64,000 nt of DNA, from contig JBNMQM010000005.1 of NCBI GenBank assembly GCA_051278195.1, positions 1-64,000 on the forward strand, in the 5' to 3' direction. A program made the translations under genes and the position numbers. Within the stretch, counting starts at the first letter, position 1. Every line of letters begins with the position of its first letter. The notes under the pieces are model-generated. The model was not told the origin of the DNA. It saw nothing but the letters and a program-made list of their open reading frames with translations, and made no database searches. Shown piece after piece: positions 53,313 to 61,693 of this stretch. Source of the stretch: JAHRVQ01 sp051278195 (GTDB lineage Bacteria; Pseudomonadota; Gammaproteobacteria; Pseudomonadales; Azotimanducaceae).

Positions 53313-54710
53313 TTGCAGAGTCTCGAAAACGCGTTGATTTATTTTGGCGAAGCCGCCTGGGGCCCATGGCTACTTATTCTTATTCTTGGTGGTGGTCTGT
53401 ACTTTCTGGCGATATCCAGGTTTCTCCCCTTCAAGTATTTGTTCCATGGCGTAGCACTACTTCGCGGTAAGTATGATTCGGACGCAAGCCCAGGCGACAT
53501 TACCCACTTTCAAGCATTAAGCAGTGCGCTCGCCGGCACGATTGGGATGGGTAATATCGCCGGTGTTGCTATCGCGATTCACGTCGGCGGACCGGGTGCC
53601 ATTTTTTGGATGTGGATGACGGCCATTGTTGGCATCGCGACTAAATTTTTTACATGCACCCTCGCCGTTATGTATCGAGGCAAAGACTCGGCTGGCGAAG
53701 TCCAGGGCGGGCCAATGTATGTGATTGTCGAAGGACTAGGCCAACGTTGGAAACCTTTTGCGCTGTTTTTTAGTGCAGCCGGATTGATCGGGTGTTTACC
53801 GCTATTTCAAACCAACCAACTCATTCAAACCGTTCGGGAAGTGATATTTATAGAGCAAGGCATGCTCTCTGTAGAGGATAGCTTTGAGTTCAATATCATC
53901 GCCGGTATTTTGCTTGCGGGTATTGTTTCGCTTGTTATTTTTGGTGGTATCCAACGAATTGCTCTAGTGGCATCAAGACTGGTGCCGTCTATGGCGGCGA
54001 TCTACCTGATCACCGTGCTCTATATCCTAATAGGTAACTACGAGCTGGTGCCGGCCAGTTTTAAGCTCATTTTTTTCGATGCCTTCACCGGAATGGCGGC
54101 AGCAGGTGGTGCAATTGGTACGGTCATCGCCACAGGCGTTAGACGAGGTGCGTTTTCGAATGAAGCAGGGATCGGCACTGAATCACTGGCTCATGGTGCA
54201 GCCAAAACATCAGAGCCCGTACGAGAAGGAATTGTCGCAATGATTGGTCCCATCATCGACACTTTGCTAATTTGCACAGCGACCGCATTGGTGATTTTGA
54301 TCTCCGGCGTTTGGCAAGGCTCCGAGGCTAATGGCGTCACCATGACAGCCGCGGCTTTCGATAAGATGATTCCTGTTTACGGGGTCTATATCCTAATTGT
54401 CTGTATCGTCTGCTTTAGCGTGAGTACGATCTTTAGCTATTCATATTACGGATCAAAATGCCTTGGGTTTATTGCCGGCGCGCACAACCAATATTTATAC
54501 AATTACTTCGTTGTGATAATGACCGTGTTCGCTGCCATACTTTCGATTGATGCAATGGTGGGGTTGGTGGACGGCGCCTTTGCGCTTATGGCAATCCCAA
54601 CGACAGTGTCCGCGCTGCTGTTATCCAGAAAAGTTATGGATGCTGCTAAAGACTATTTCGCCAGACTTGACGCCAATGGGTTCAAACCAATTAGCGTGAC
54701 CAAAGACTAA
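53313..54710 (+). CDS. AGCS-family sodium:alanine/glycine symporter
   Basis: A 465-residue carrier starting at TTG 53313 (AGGA 6-7 bases before). About 11 membrane helices; family motifs ALSSALAGTIGMGNIAGVA and GGPGAIFWMWMTAIVGIATKF near residues 70-115, VQGGPMY, and RRGAFSNEAGIGT in the middle. It imports alanine or glycine with Na+. It fits the sodium-based energetics implied by the Mnh and CPA1 antiporters. The gene is followed by two tandem small hairpins. Confidence 0.93.
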   Translation: MQSLENALIYFGEAAWGPWLLILILGGGLYFLAISRFLPFKYLFHGVALLRGKYDSDASPGDITHFQALSSALAGTIGMGNIAGVAIAIHVGGPGAIFWMWMTAIVGIATKFFTCTLAVMYRGKDSAGEVQGGPMYVIVEGLGQRWKPFALFFSAAGLIGCLPLFQTNQLIQTVREVIFIEQGMLSVEDSFEFNIIAGILLAGIVSLVIFGGIQRIALVASRLVPSMAAIYLITVLYILIGNYELVPASFKLIFFDAFTGMAAAGGAIGTVIATGVRRGAFSNEAGIGTESLAHGAAKTSEPVREGIVAMIGPIIDTLLICTATALVILISGVWQGSEANGVTMTAAAFDKMIPVYGVYILIVCIVCFSVSTIFSYSYYGSKCLGFIAGAHNQYLYNYFVVIMTVFAAILSIDAMVGLVDGAFALMAIPTTVSALLLSRKVMDAAKDYFARLDANGFKPISVTKD

Positions 54711-54738
54711 GTCCTGCTAATAGGACCTGCTAATAGGA
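54711..54738. repeat. Two tandem 13-bp palindromic units after the symporter
   Basis: CCTGCTAATAGGA occurs twice in direct succession (54713-54725, 54726-54738); each copy has TCCT/AGGA-type arms that fold on themselves (GTCCT pairs with AGGAC around GCTAAT). They begin right after the symporter stop and lie between convergent genes, so a termination role is possible. Confidence 0.6.
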
Positions 54739-54765
54739 CCGGCAAATGCCAAATGCATTACGCGA

Positions 54766-55224
54766 CTAGAATATGCCGTTCTCGATTCCAGCACCCATAT
54801 ACATTCCGAGTGCTTCACAGGCTTCCAATGTTTGCTGATCGAGTTCACCGCTCTTAATCACGGGTTCTTGTACTTCTTTAAACGCATATCCCTTACAGAT
54901 TCTTCTGATACTGGTTAGCGCCCCTGTCCCATCGTTACCCGCGGAAATGAATATCGAATAGGGCAAGCCTTCAACTTTTCCCTCGGTTGGGTAAAAAGTT
55001 CGATCAAAGAAGTCTTTCAATGCACCGGACATATAGCCAAAGTTTTCTGGCGTGCCGAGCAGTAAACCATCGGCCCAGAGCAGTTCATCGACCCCGGCCT
55101 CGCTGGCGAGAAGCATTCGGACATCCACTTCTATATCAGGATGATTGGCACCAGCGTATACCGCTTTTGCCATTTTACCGGTGCTGCCTTCTTTGGAATG
55201 GTAAACAATGAGTAGGTTTTTCAT
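54766..55224 (-). CDS. Flavodoxin-like NAD(P)H-dependent FMN protein
   Basis: A 152-residue flavodoxin-fold protein. FMN-phosphate loop YHSKEGSTGKMA (residues 8-19) and the isoalloxazine-side loops LLGTPENFGYMSGALKDFFD and SAGNDGTGALTSI. Single small domain, cytoplasmic. It is the last gene of the Rieske-lutABC operon, overlapping lutC by 4 bases, so it may carry electrons from or to the lactate oxidation complex; that is inference. Alternatively a stand-alone quinone or FMN reductase. Confidence 0.8.
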   Translation of the reverse strand: MKNLLIVYHSKEGSTGKMAKAVYAGANHPDIEVDVRMLLASEAGVDELLWADGLLLGTPENFGYMSGALKDFFDRTFYPTEGKVEGLPYSIFISAGNDGTGALTSIRRICKGYAFKEVQEPVIKSGELDQQTLEACEALGMYMGAGIENGIF

Positions 55225-55871
55225 AGATCGCTGCCCAATATGAAGATGTGGAGTTCACGGGGACCGTGAGCTCCGGTCTCCATGCGCATTTCGATATCAC
55301 CTGTGCTGGAAGGACCAGATACTAACGTCAGATCACGAGGCATCCCACCCTCCTCTCGCACCTTAATCCATACGGATTCCATCGAAGCTAGGATATCTCG
55401 CTCCGGCAACAACACAAAATGTCGATCGCTTAGAAAATTTTGAGTGAGAGAATTACCGGCATCACTTCGTACAACTAATGATCCGCTTTCTGCTATTGCA
55501 CAGAAACAGGTACTAAGACAATTATCTAAACTGGTTTTAGGCGTCCAGATATCAATCATATCTGCCGGCAGTTCAATCCCTGATGCTATTGCCGCTGACG
55601 TTAAGCAGATGCGTGAGCCATCTGACACCACTTCAAGAATGCTCGCGGCCGCCGCCGCGATATCACTGACCCGCGTAACACTTGCCCCTTTTTGCGTCGC
55701 ACCGCGAACAAATTGCTCGAGACGGGCGCTCCCCTCGAGCACGCCGATCGCGGGGCGAATATTCATCGGGTGGAGCGCCATACGTGACTCGATAGTCTGC
55801 TGGCGTGTTTGGTCTTCTGCTGTAACACTTAGACGTTCTCGAATAGCGGCCATTATGGATAACTTGCTCAA
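55221..55871 (-). CDS. lutC: Lactate utilization protein C (LUD domain)
   Basis: A 216-residue LutC/YkgG protein. The LUD domain ends in the signature LVSGPSSTGDIEMRMETGAH with GPRELHIFIL, and SAAIASGIELP is mid-domain. It is the third component of the LutABC iron-sulfur complex that oxidises L-lactate to pyruvate. It overlaps lutB (4 bases) and the flavodoxin gene (4 bases). The LUD domain is shared with LutB. Confidence 0.88.
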   Translation of the reverse strand: MSKLSIMAAIRERLSVTAEDQTRQQTIESRMALHPMNIRPAIGVLEGSARLEQFVRGATQKGASVTRVSDIAAAAASILEVVSDGSRICLTSAAIASGIELPADMIDIWTPKTSLDNCLSTCFCAIAESGSLVVRSDAGNSLTQNFLSDRHFVLLPERDILASMESVWIKVREEGGMPRDLTLVSGPSSTGDIEMRMETGAHGPRELHIFILGSDL

Positions 55872-57298
55872 ACTCGCTGACCTCCGGCTTTTCGATACTG
55901 CTGAGAAAAAGTGCCTTGCTCGGGTCGGCGCAAATCACGATGTTGTGTCCAAGCCCCTACTAGCAATGGCAATTTTTGGATAAATCCATTTGCTTGTCTT
56001 GGCCATCTATTTAGCAGTTGATTAGCGACGACCGTGATGACCCGATAAAGCATCGGATGTTGTCCCACCCAAGCCCATAGTTTGAGCCCCCAGCGCATGC
56101 CGGTAGGACTCAATTTTTGCTCAGATTCTTTGTCGCGCCATTGCCGTAATAATTGCGGCAACGGAATCATCACTGGGCAAACCGACTCGCAACGGCCACA
56201 AAGCGATGAAGCATTGGCCAGATGTTTGGCAGCATCGAGGGTGGCGAGTTGCGGCGTCAGAACCGCACCCATAGGTCCACTATAAACAGACCCATAGGCG
56301 TGACCACCGACTGACAAATAGACCGGACAATGGTTAAGGCAAGCGGAACAACGGATGCAACGGAGCATATCCTGAAAATCACCCCCCAGCATTTCCGAGC
56401 GACCATTATCCACCAGAACGACATGGAAGTTTTCTGGCCCATCGTGATCACCGTCGCGCTTTGGACCTGTTATGAATGAGGTATAGGCCGAGATATCTGC
56501 GCCAAGTGCAGAGCGTGCGAGAATCCGAACAAAAGTCGACACATCTTCCAGTGTCGGGACGATTTTTTCGATTCCCGTGACAACGATATGCGTTTTGGGT
56601 AAAGCAGTCGTCAGTTCTGCATTGCCTTCATTCGTGACGAGTACGATTGTGCCCGTTTCCGCAACAAGAAAATTGGCACCACTAATACCGACGTCAGCGG
56701 CTAAAAACTTTTCTCTCAATACCTGTCGCGCCTCTGCCACCAGGGCGCCACGATCGGTGATTTTTTCATTAAAGCCGAGCTTTCTGTGGTGCTCGAAAAA
56801 AGTCTCAGAGACCTGTTCTTTGCTTAAGTGAACAGCGGGCGCAACAATGTGGCTGGGCTTTTCACCGCGAAGTTGAATGATGTACTCACCCAGATCAGTC
56901 TCAACAGTCTCAAGCCCATGGGATTCAAGAAACGGCACGAGGTTGATCTCTTCCGTTACCATCGACTTACTTTTGGTGACACGTTTAGCATCCACGGACC
57001 GACAAAGATCCAGCACAATTTGCCTAGCGTCGTCCTCGCTACTCGCCCAATGTAACGTACCGCCTTGATTCTCAACCTGCTGTGCAAATGCCTCCAGATA
57101 AAGATCCAGATGCTGCAGCACATGATTTTTGATGTCCCGCGCTGCAACACGCAATTGATCAAACTCTGGCAACTCAGCAACGCCTGCTGTTCGACCCGCT
57201 GCCAAACGCCCAGACAACTGCTTCAGCGCTGCCTGCAGATTGTCATCTTCCAGCGCCACATCAGTCAGCGGAATAAAATTTTGCGAGGTGACATCCAT
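55868..57298 (-). CDS. lutB: Lactate utilization iron-sulfur protein B
   Basis: A 476-residue LutB/YkgF. An N-terminal LUD domain (about 60-300, with SKSMVTEEINL and TGTIVLVTNEGNAEL) is followed by two ferredoxin-type motifs: CIRCSACLNHCP (C314, C317, C320, C324) and CGRCESVCP (C367, C370, C374). The C-terminal region is the usual LutB tail. It passes electrons from lactate through its clusters. The start coincides with the lutA stop (57298) and the end overlaps lutC. Confidence 0.92.
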   Translation of the reverse strand: MDVTSQNFIPLTDVALEDDNLQAALKQLSGRLAAGRTAGVAELPEFDQLRVAARDIKNHVLQHLDLYLEAFAQQVENQGGTLHWASSEDDARQIVLDLCRSVDAKRVTKSKSMVTEEINLVPFLESHGLETVETDLGEYIIQLRGEKPSHIVAPAVHLSKEQVSETFFEHHRKLGFNEKITDRGALVAEARQVLREKFLAADVGISGANFLVAETGTIVLVTNEGNAELTTALPKTHIVVTGIEKIVPTLEDVSTFVRILARSALGADISAYTSFITGPKRDGDHDGPENFHVVLVDNGRSEMLGGDFQDMLRCIRCSACLNHCPVYLSVGGHAYGSVYSGPMGAVLTPQLATLDAAKHLANASSLCGRCESVCPVMIPLPQLLRQWRDKESEQKLSPTGMRWGLKLWAWVGQHPMLYRVITVVANQLLNRWPRQANGFIQKLPLLVGAWTQHRDLRRPEQGTFSQQYRKAGGQRV

Positions 57299-58056
57299 CA
57301 GCTTTCGACCTTTGCCGAAGCGGGAATACCAGATGCTAACAACTCCGCATAGTGGATGACGCGAACACTATGACCGTCACGGTGAAGCTTGCCTTCAATA
57401 TTGAGCATGCAACCAAGATCACCCATCACTAGAGTATCTGCGCCGGTGTGCAAAACGTCTTGGACTTTACGCTCTGCCATCGCTGCAGAAATATCGGGAT
57501 ACTTGACACAAAATGTCCCGCCAAACCCACAACAGCTTTCTGTTTCCTCAAGCTCTGATATCTGCACCCCCGCGCTTGTCAGGAGTTGTCGGGGTTCCGA
57601 TTGGATGTCGAGTTCCCGCAAACCTGCACAAGCGTCATGATAAGTGACCGGTTCACAGCTCACGGCTGCTGGATGGTAGTCTGCCACTTCGGTTAGGAAC
57701 TGGGAGAGTTCAAAAACTTTCGCCGCTAACTGAGCTGATTTGTGACGGTAATCAGAATCTTCCGCCAACAGTTGGGGATAATGGTGCTTCAACATACCCC
57801 CACAAGAACCACTGGGAATCACGACATATTCAAAGCGTACAAACTCATCGATAACGCGGCGCGCGGTTGCAATTGCATTGTTACGATCTCCACCGTTTAA
57901 GTTCGGCTGACCACAACACACCTGGTTGGCAGGCACCACAACGGCGTAACCGGCGTCTTCTAGCAGTGCTATTGTGTCAAAGGCGATAGTCGGTTTCATG
58001 TTTTCCACCAAGCAGGTGACAAACAGCGCAACGGTGTTAGGTTGCAGCGCTCCCAT
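57298..58056 (-). CDS. lutA: Lactate utilization iron-sulfur protein A
   Basis: A 252-residue LutA/YkgE with two CCG domains. Cysteine motifs: NQVCCGQPNLNGGD, SGSCGGMLKHHYP, HDACAGLREL and TESCCGFGGTFCVKYP, which bind a non-cubane or cubane iron-sulfur cluster as in heterodisulfide reductase subunit B. It is the presumed catalytic part of the lactate dehydrogenase complex. Start ATG 58056 overlaps the last base of the Rieske gene stop; the lutB ATG overlaps its own stop. Confidence 0.92.
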   Translation of the reverse strand: MGALQPNTVALFVTCLVENMKPTIAFDTIALLEDAGYAVVVPANQVCCGQPNLNGGDRNNAIATARRVIDEFVRFEYVVIPSGSCGGMLKHHYPQLLAEDSDYRHKSAQLAAKVFELSQFLTEVADYHPAAVSCEPVTYHDACAGLRELDIQSEPRQLLTSAGVQISELEETESCCGFGGTFCVKYPDISAAMAERKVQDVLHTGADTLVMGDLGCMLNIEGKLHRDGHSVRVIHYAELLASGIPASAKVES

Positions 58057-58595
58057 CAGGTGTCCAACTGTTCCAATCGAATGAGTTGATTCGAGAGATA
58101 TCGATAATTCGGGACGTCAAGGTTTCTAGGCGCAGCAGCGCCTTCTAAAACACGGCCGGCGCCGTCGTAATCACTTTGATGACAGGGGCACTTGAATTGG
58201 TGGTCTTTCTTCACGACCTCGCAGCCTAGGTGTGTACAGTTAGTAAACGCGACAAACAGTTCGGGGCGGACCGATCGATAAGGGTTCTTCGCCAACTCCG
58301 GTTGAATGGATGCATCCGACAATGGATCTTTAAGTTGTTGAGTGGAAATTGGTAGCGCTTCGATGGCCTCGGGTTGACGTTTGACTAGGACCACATTACG
58401 GCCTAGCCACGGCACAACTTTTTGATCACCCGGCAACATTGCAGCAACATCCACATCCCTACTGCGGGTGTTATCAAAAGAAGGGATCCAAGCTTTGATA
58501 AACGGATAGGTAAAAAAACCAAGCCCCGTGATTGAAAAAGCCTGCACAATTCTCGTAAGAAGCGTTCGACGGTCCACGCTGTAATCCACCTGCAA
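58056..58595 (-). CDS. Stand-alone Rieske iron-sulfur protein (PetA-like)
   Basis: A 179-residue Rieske protein like the bc1-complex iron-sulfur subunit. An N-terminal RR motif (VDRRTLLTRIV) with a hydrophobic segment (about 15-38) is a Tat-type signal anchor. The 2Fe-2S ligands are C120 and H122 in CTHLGC and C136 and H139 in CPCHQSDYD; C125 and C138 can form the stabilising disulfide. A Gln replaces the usual Gly after the last His. No cytochrome b or c1 gene is adjacent; instead it is the first gene of the lut operon (1-base overlap), suggesting a separate periplasmic electron carrier for that pathway. Confidence 0.88.
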   Translation of the reverse strand: MQVDYSVDRRTLLTRIVQAFSITGLGFFTYPFIKAWIPSFDNTRSRDVDVAAMLPGDQKVVPWLGRNVVLVKRQPEAIEALPISTQQLKDPLSDASIQPELAKNPYRSVRPELFVAFTNCTHLGCEVVKKDHQFKCPCHQSDYDGAGRVLEGAAAPRNLDVPNYRYLSNQLIRLEQLDT

Positions 58596-58790
58596 AACTC
58601 TAGGATACTAGAAAATCAGCTAACAGGCAGGTCAACATCGACCCAGATTCACCTGGGCTCCACAATCGTTGATGGCGTGACCGCGTAGCGCTTGGTCAAT
58701 GACAGCCTAACTCAGCTACTTTTGCCTGCTGTAACCAAACAAAGGCAGTGAAATCATGCCGTTCCCAGACCGGGCTTTACTGCGAAAGCA

Positions 58791-59792
58791 TCACTCAACA
58801 CCATAAACGCGCACTGCCGTGTCATGGAAAAGCTGACCGATGTCTTCCGAACTGCAGTTACGGCTAATTTTTTTGAATGCGTTATACAAGACGTGGTAGC
58901 TGCAAGACTCTTTGTCCACTGGAAAGTTGCTCTCGAACATACATCGATGGGCGCCAAATATGTCAATACAGTGGTCGTAGTAAGCACCGGTTGCTGCCAC
59001 CAGTTCATCTGAGGTGGGTGGCAAGTCGCGCTTGTGCCAATCGAAACCATTAATCTTCATATTGATGCCCCCTAACTTGAAGTGGACATTGTCGAGTTTT
59101 GCGAGTGAATCGATGTTTTTTTGCCAATCGGCAAACACCTCATCCCGCTTATTACGGTAAGGCCCAACCCCGAGTGGACCGCCAAAGTGATCCAACACAA
59201 TTGTGGTGTCGGGGAAAGCCAACGCGAGAGAAGCGACTTCGGATATTTGATCGTGAAAACACCAGACATCGAACGTTTGCCCCATATCAGCCAAAACGGC
59301 AAAGCCACGTCTGAATGCCTCGGTTTCAGAGAGCTTTTCGGTCGGCCTGGTATGAGCATTCCTGATCTCTCTATCTTGATGCCAACTCGTGGCATGGCGG
59401 ATACCGCTGAAACGATTCGGGCTTGCAGCGATGTGCGCTTCCAAAACTGGCCGCACATCGTCACCCAATGTTAGATCGGCGAACCCGACGATAGCAGCAG
59501 CAATTTGGGCATCACCATATCCCCCGCTGGCACTCATAGCAGCAATACCTTGAACAAACTCAGTTTCGCCGACCGGGGCCATCGAGGCACTTCCATTGGC
59601 CCGGTACATCGACATGCATTCCATAAAGACCGTGCTCACGACATGATGACCGTCGCCCAAATCAGCCGCTATTTCTTCGATCAGATAGGGGTTATCGGGA
59701 TGATCCCAGAGATGATGATGGGGGTCACAAATAGGCAGATCTGGGTCGATGATTTCTTCCCGAACTTGCGCCAACCACTGATTAGAATCCAT
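58791..59792 (-). CDS. Amidohydrolase (PDC hydrolase/fuconolactonase-like)
   Basis: A 333-residue TIM-barrel metal hydrolase of the amidohydrolase-2 type. The opening metal motif is CDPHHHLWDH; IVLDHFGGPLG carries another metal or catalytic His, and MFESNFPVDKES the late conserved Asp. Relatives hydrolyse lactones such as 2-pyrone-4,6-dicarboxylate or L-fuconolactone, or decarboxylate acids. The ATG at 59792 (MDSNQW) is preferred over an in-frame TTG at 59813. It stands 195 bases from the Rieske gene with no operon link. Substrate unknown. Confidence 0.82.
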   Translation of the reverse strand: MDSNQWLAQVREEIIDPDLPICDPHHHLWDHPDNPYLIEEIAADLGDGHHVVSTVFMECMSMYRANGSASMAPVGETEFVQGIAAMSASGGYGDAQIAAAIVGFADLTLGDDVRPVLEAHIAASPNRFSGIRHATSWHQDREIRNAHTRPTEKLSETEAFRRGFAVLADMGQTFDVWCFHDQISEVASLALAFPDTTIVLDHFGGPLGVGPYRNKRDEVFADWQKNIDSLAKLDNVHFKLGGINMKINGFDWHKRDLPPTSDELVAATGAYYDHCIDIFGAHRCMFESNFPVDKESCSYHVLYNAFKKISRNCSSEDIGQLFHDTAVRVYGVE

Positions 59793-59921
59793 ACCCTGCG
59801 ACCTTGTGTTCAAGCATCAGCGAACATGATAGCTTTACGGCTTCCTTTCGCACAACTTGGCGCACTTTTTATGCGCACTTTGGCTACCGAACTTTGGCTA
59901 CCACATAATGACTGACAAAAT

Positions 59922-60728
59922 ATGACGCAATTCAAAGCTCTGGCTATAGATCTGGACGGCACCTTGCTGGTCGGCGAAGACCTATCGGTCGAGAACCGGG
60001 ATGCCGTAAGGCGGGCCCATGACGACGGCTACAGCATTATCATCGCCACCGCACGCTGGCGCCAAATGGCGATGCGGGTCGCTGCAGAAATTGGCCTTAA
60101 CAGCCCGATCATCGCCTGTAGCGGCGCTCAGGTTTATCTACCTGCAAGCGGTGCTGACATTTTTGATCACCGTCTACCTGATGAGTTCACCAGTGAACTT
60201 TACGCCCTGTGTAATGCTAACCGCTGTATCGCGACCATCACCGTCAATGAAGACGTACTACTCAAACTCGACGGAGAGCCAGACCCCGGCCTGCTATCTG
60301 ACGAGATGAGTTGGGTACCGCAGCTAGATGCCGCACGACATTCAAGACCCAGAATTGCGGCAATTCAGGGCTCCGCTTTGGTCAATGAGATAAAGACCAA
60401 TCTATTGCCGAAATGGGCAGAACATATCAATTTGTATGATTCTATTGGTCCGAGCGGCAAAATTGTCATTACCATCACGGCAAAGGCTGCTAACAAAGGA
60501 CATGCGTTACGAGCCGCTTGCGAACATCTCGGCGTTAACCTGAAAGAAGTTGTCTCCTTTGGCGATGCTGAGAACGATATTGAAATGTTTAAAGTCACAG
60601 GCGCTTCTGTCGCGATGGGACAAGCAGAACAGTTCATCAAGGACGCTGCTACCAACACAACTGCCAATAACACCGACCATGGCGTTGCAGTTGCTATACA
60701 CAAACTACTTGACGAGGGGCAGCTCTAA
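59922..60728 (+). CDS. Cof-type HAD phosphatase
   Basis: A 268-residue HAD-superfamily phosphatase of the Cof/YidA class with a C2-type cap. Motif I is AIDLDGTLL (nucleophile D10, D12), motif II IATARW, and motif III/IV the KGHALRAACEHL lysine and SFGDAENDIEMF. It dephosphorylates small phosphorylated metabolites such as sugar phosphates or cofactors. It is followed by an alpha/beta hydrolase after 2 bases, forming a two-gene unit. Confidence 0.9.
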   Translation: MTQFKALAIDLDGTLLVGEDLSVENRDAVRRAHDDGYSIIIATARWRQMAMRVAAEIGLNSPIIACSGAQVYLPASGADIFDHRLPDEFTSELYALCNANRCIATITVNEDVLLKLDGEPDPGLLSDEMSWVPQLDAARHSRPRIAAIQGSALVNEIKTNLLPKWAEHINLYDSIGPSGKIVITITAKAANKGHALRAACEHLGVNLKEVVSFGDAENDIEMFKVTGASVAMGQAEQFIKDAATNTTANNTDHGVAVAIHKLLDEGQL

Positions 60729-60730
60729 AC

Positions 60731-61648
60731 GTGGAAACCTTTAAGCACAAAGTTAAAGACGGCACAGAACTGCATGCCTATCGTTGGACGCCGACCGGCG
60801 AGCCTCGAGCGACGATCTATCTAGCACACGGCATGGGAGAACATGCCGCACGCTATGAACGGACGGGTAAAAAGCTCGCAGAACAAGGCTACCTGGTCAT
60901 CGCGAACGATCACCGTGGGCACGGCCGCACAGCAAAAATGTTAGGTGATTTTGGCACTGATGGATGGAACCGCACCATTGATGACATATTTCAAATGATG
61001 CAGACCTACTCGACTCAGGGTAAACCGAGAATTCTAATTGGCCACAGCATGGGAGCGATGCTGAGTCAGCAGTTTGTCACGCGTTACGGATTCTCGCTCG
61101 ACGCGCTCGTGTTGTCAGGTTCTCCAGGTTTTTCACCGACGTTGGTGAACTGGATTACACGAATGCTGTGTTGGATTGAGAATAAGCGGCTCGGCCCACT
61201 CAAAGAAAGCGCCCTGCTTAGCTCATTAATTTTTGGCAGCGCCAACAAACCTTTTGAGGCAGACAACCCTGCCGCCAGCGGATTCGAATGGCTGAGTCGT
61301 GATGCAGCTGAAGTCCAAAAATATATCGACGATGACCTGTGTGGTTTTGTTCCTTTCCCAGCTTCCCTTGGGGAAATTTTTGCAGGTGCCAGTACCAGTC
61401 AGGACAAGCACCAAATCCGAGACATCCCCCAGGATCTGCCCATCTACGTCTTTTCTGGAACTGCAGACCCCGTGCATGGTGAATTGAAAAACATCAATCG
61501 GCTTCTGAACGCCTGGCGTGGTCGCGGTCTCACTACCACCACAAAATTCTATGCTGATGGTCGTCACGAGATGCTGAACGAAACCAATAGAGACGAGGTC
61601 ATCAGTAATTTGATTGCATGGCTCGATAACCTTGATTTCGCGAGCTGA
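60731..61648 (+). CDS. Alpha/beta hydrolase, monoacylglycerol lipase-like
   Basis: A 305-residue serine hydrolase starting at GTG 60731. The oxyanion motif is LAHGMGEHA, the nucleophile S106 is in GHSMGA, and the acid and base are in FSGTADPVH and GRHEMLNE. These match the serine aminopeptidase S33/monoacylglycerol lipase group (HGMGEH is the hallmark). It probably hydrolyses monoacylglycerols or lysophospholipids in the cytoplasm. Downstream is a strong hairpin. Confidence 0.88.
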   Translation: METFKHKVKDGTELHAYRWTPTGEPRATIYLAHGMGEHAARYERTGKKLAEQGYLVIANDHRGHGRTAKMLGDFGTDGWNRTIDDIFQMMQTYSTQGKPRILIGHSMGAMLSQQFVTRYGFSLDALVLSGSPGFSPTLVNWITRMLCWIENKRLGPLKESALLSSLIFGSANKPFEADNPAASGFEWLSRDAAEVQKYIDDDLCGFVPFPASLGEIFAGASTSQDKHQIRDIPQDLPIYVFSGTADPVHGELKNINRLLNAWRGRGLTTTTKFYADGRHEMLNETNRDEVISNLIAWLDNLDFAS

Positions 61649-61652
61649 TTTT

Positions 61653-61685
61653 TTTGACTAGCTCGTCAGGCGCGAGCTAGTCAAA
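61653..61685. terminator. 13-bp hairpin between convergent genes
   Basis: TTTGACTAGCTCG (61653-61665) pairs with CGAGCTAGTCAAA (61673-61685) around TCAGGCG. It starts 5 bases after the hydrolase stop and ends 9 bases before the NSS gene stop. A T-run lies on the 5' side of the plus strand rather than after the stem, so it is not a textbook terminator, but its position between convergent stops makes a bidirectional end signal likely. Confidence 0.55.
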
Positions 61686-61693
61686 CCAACGAA

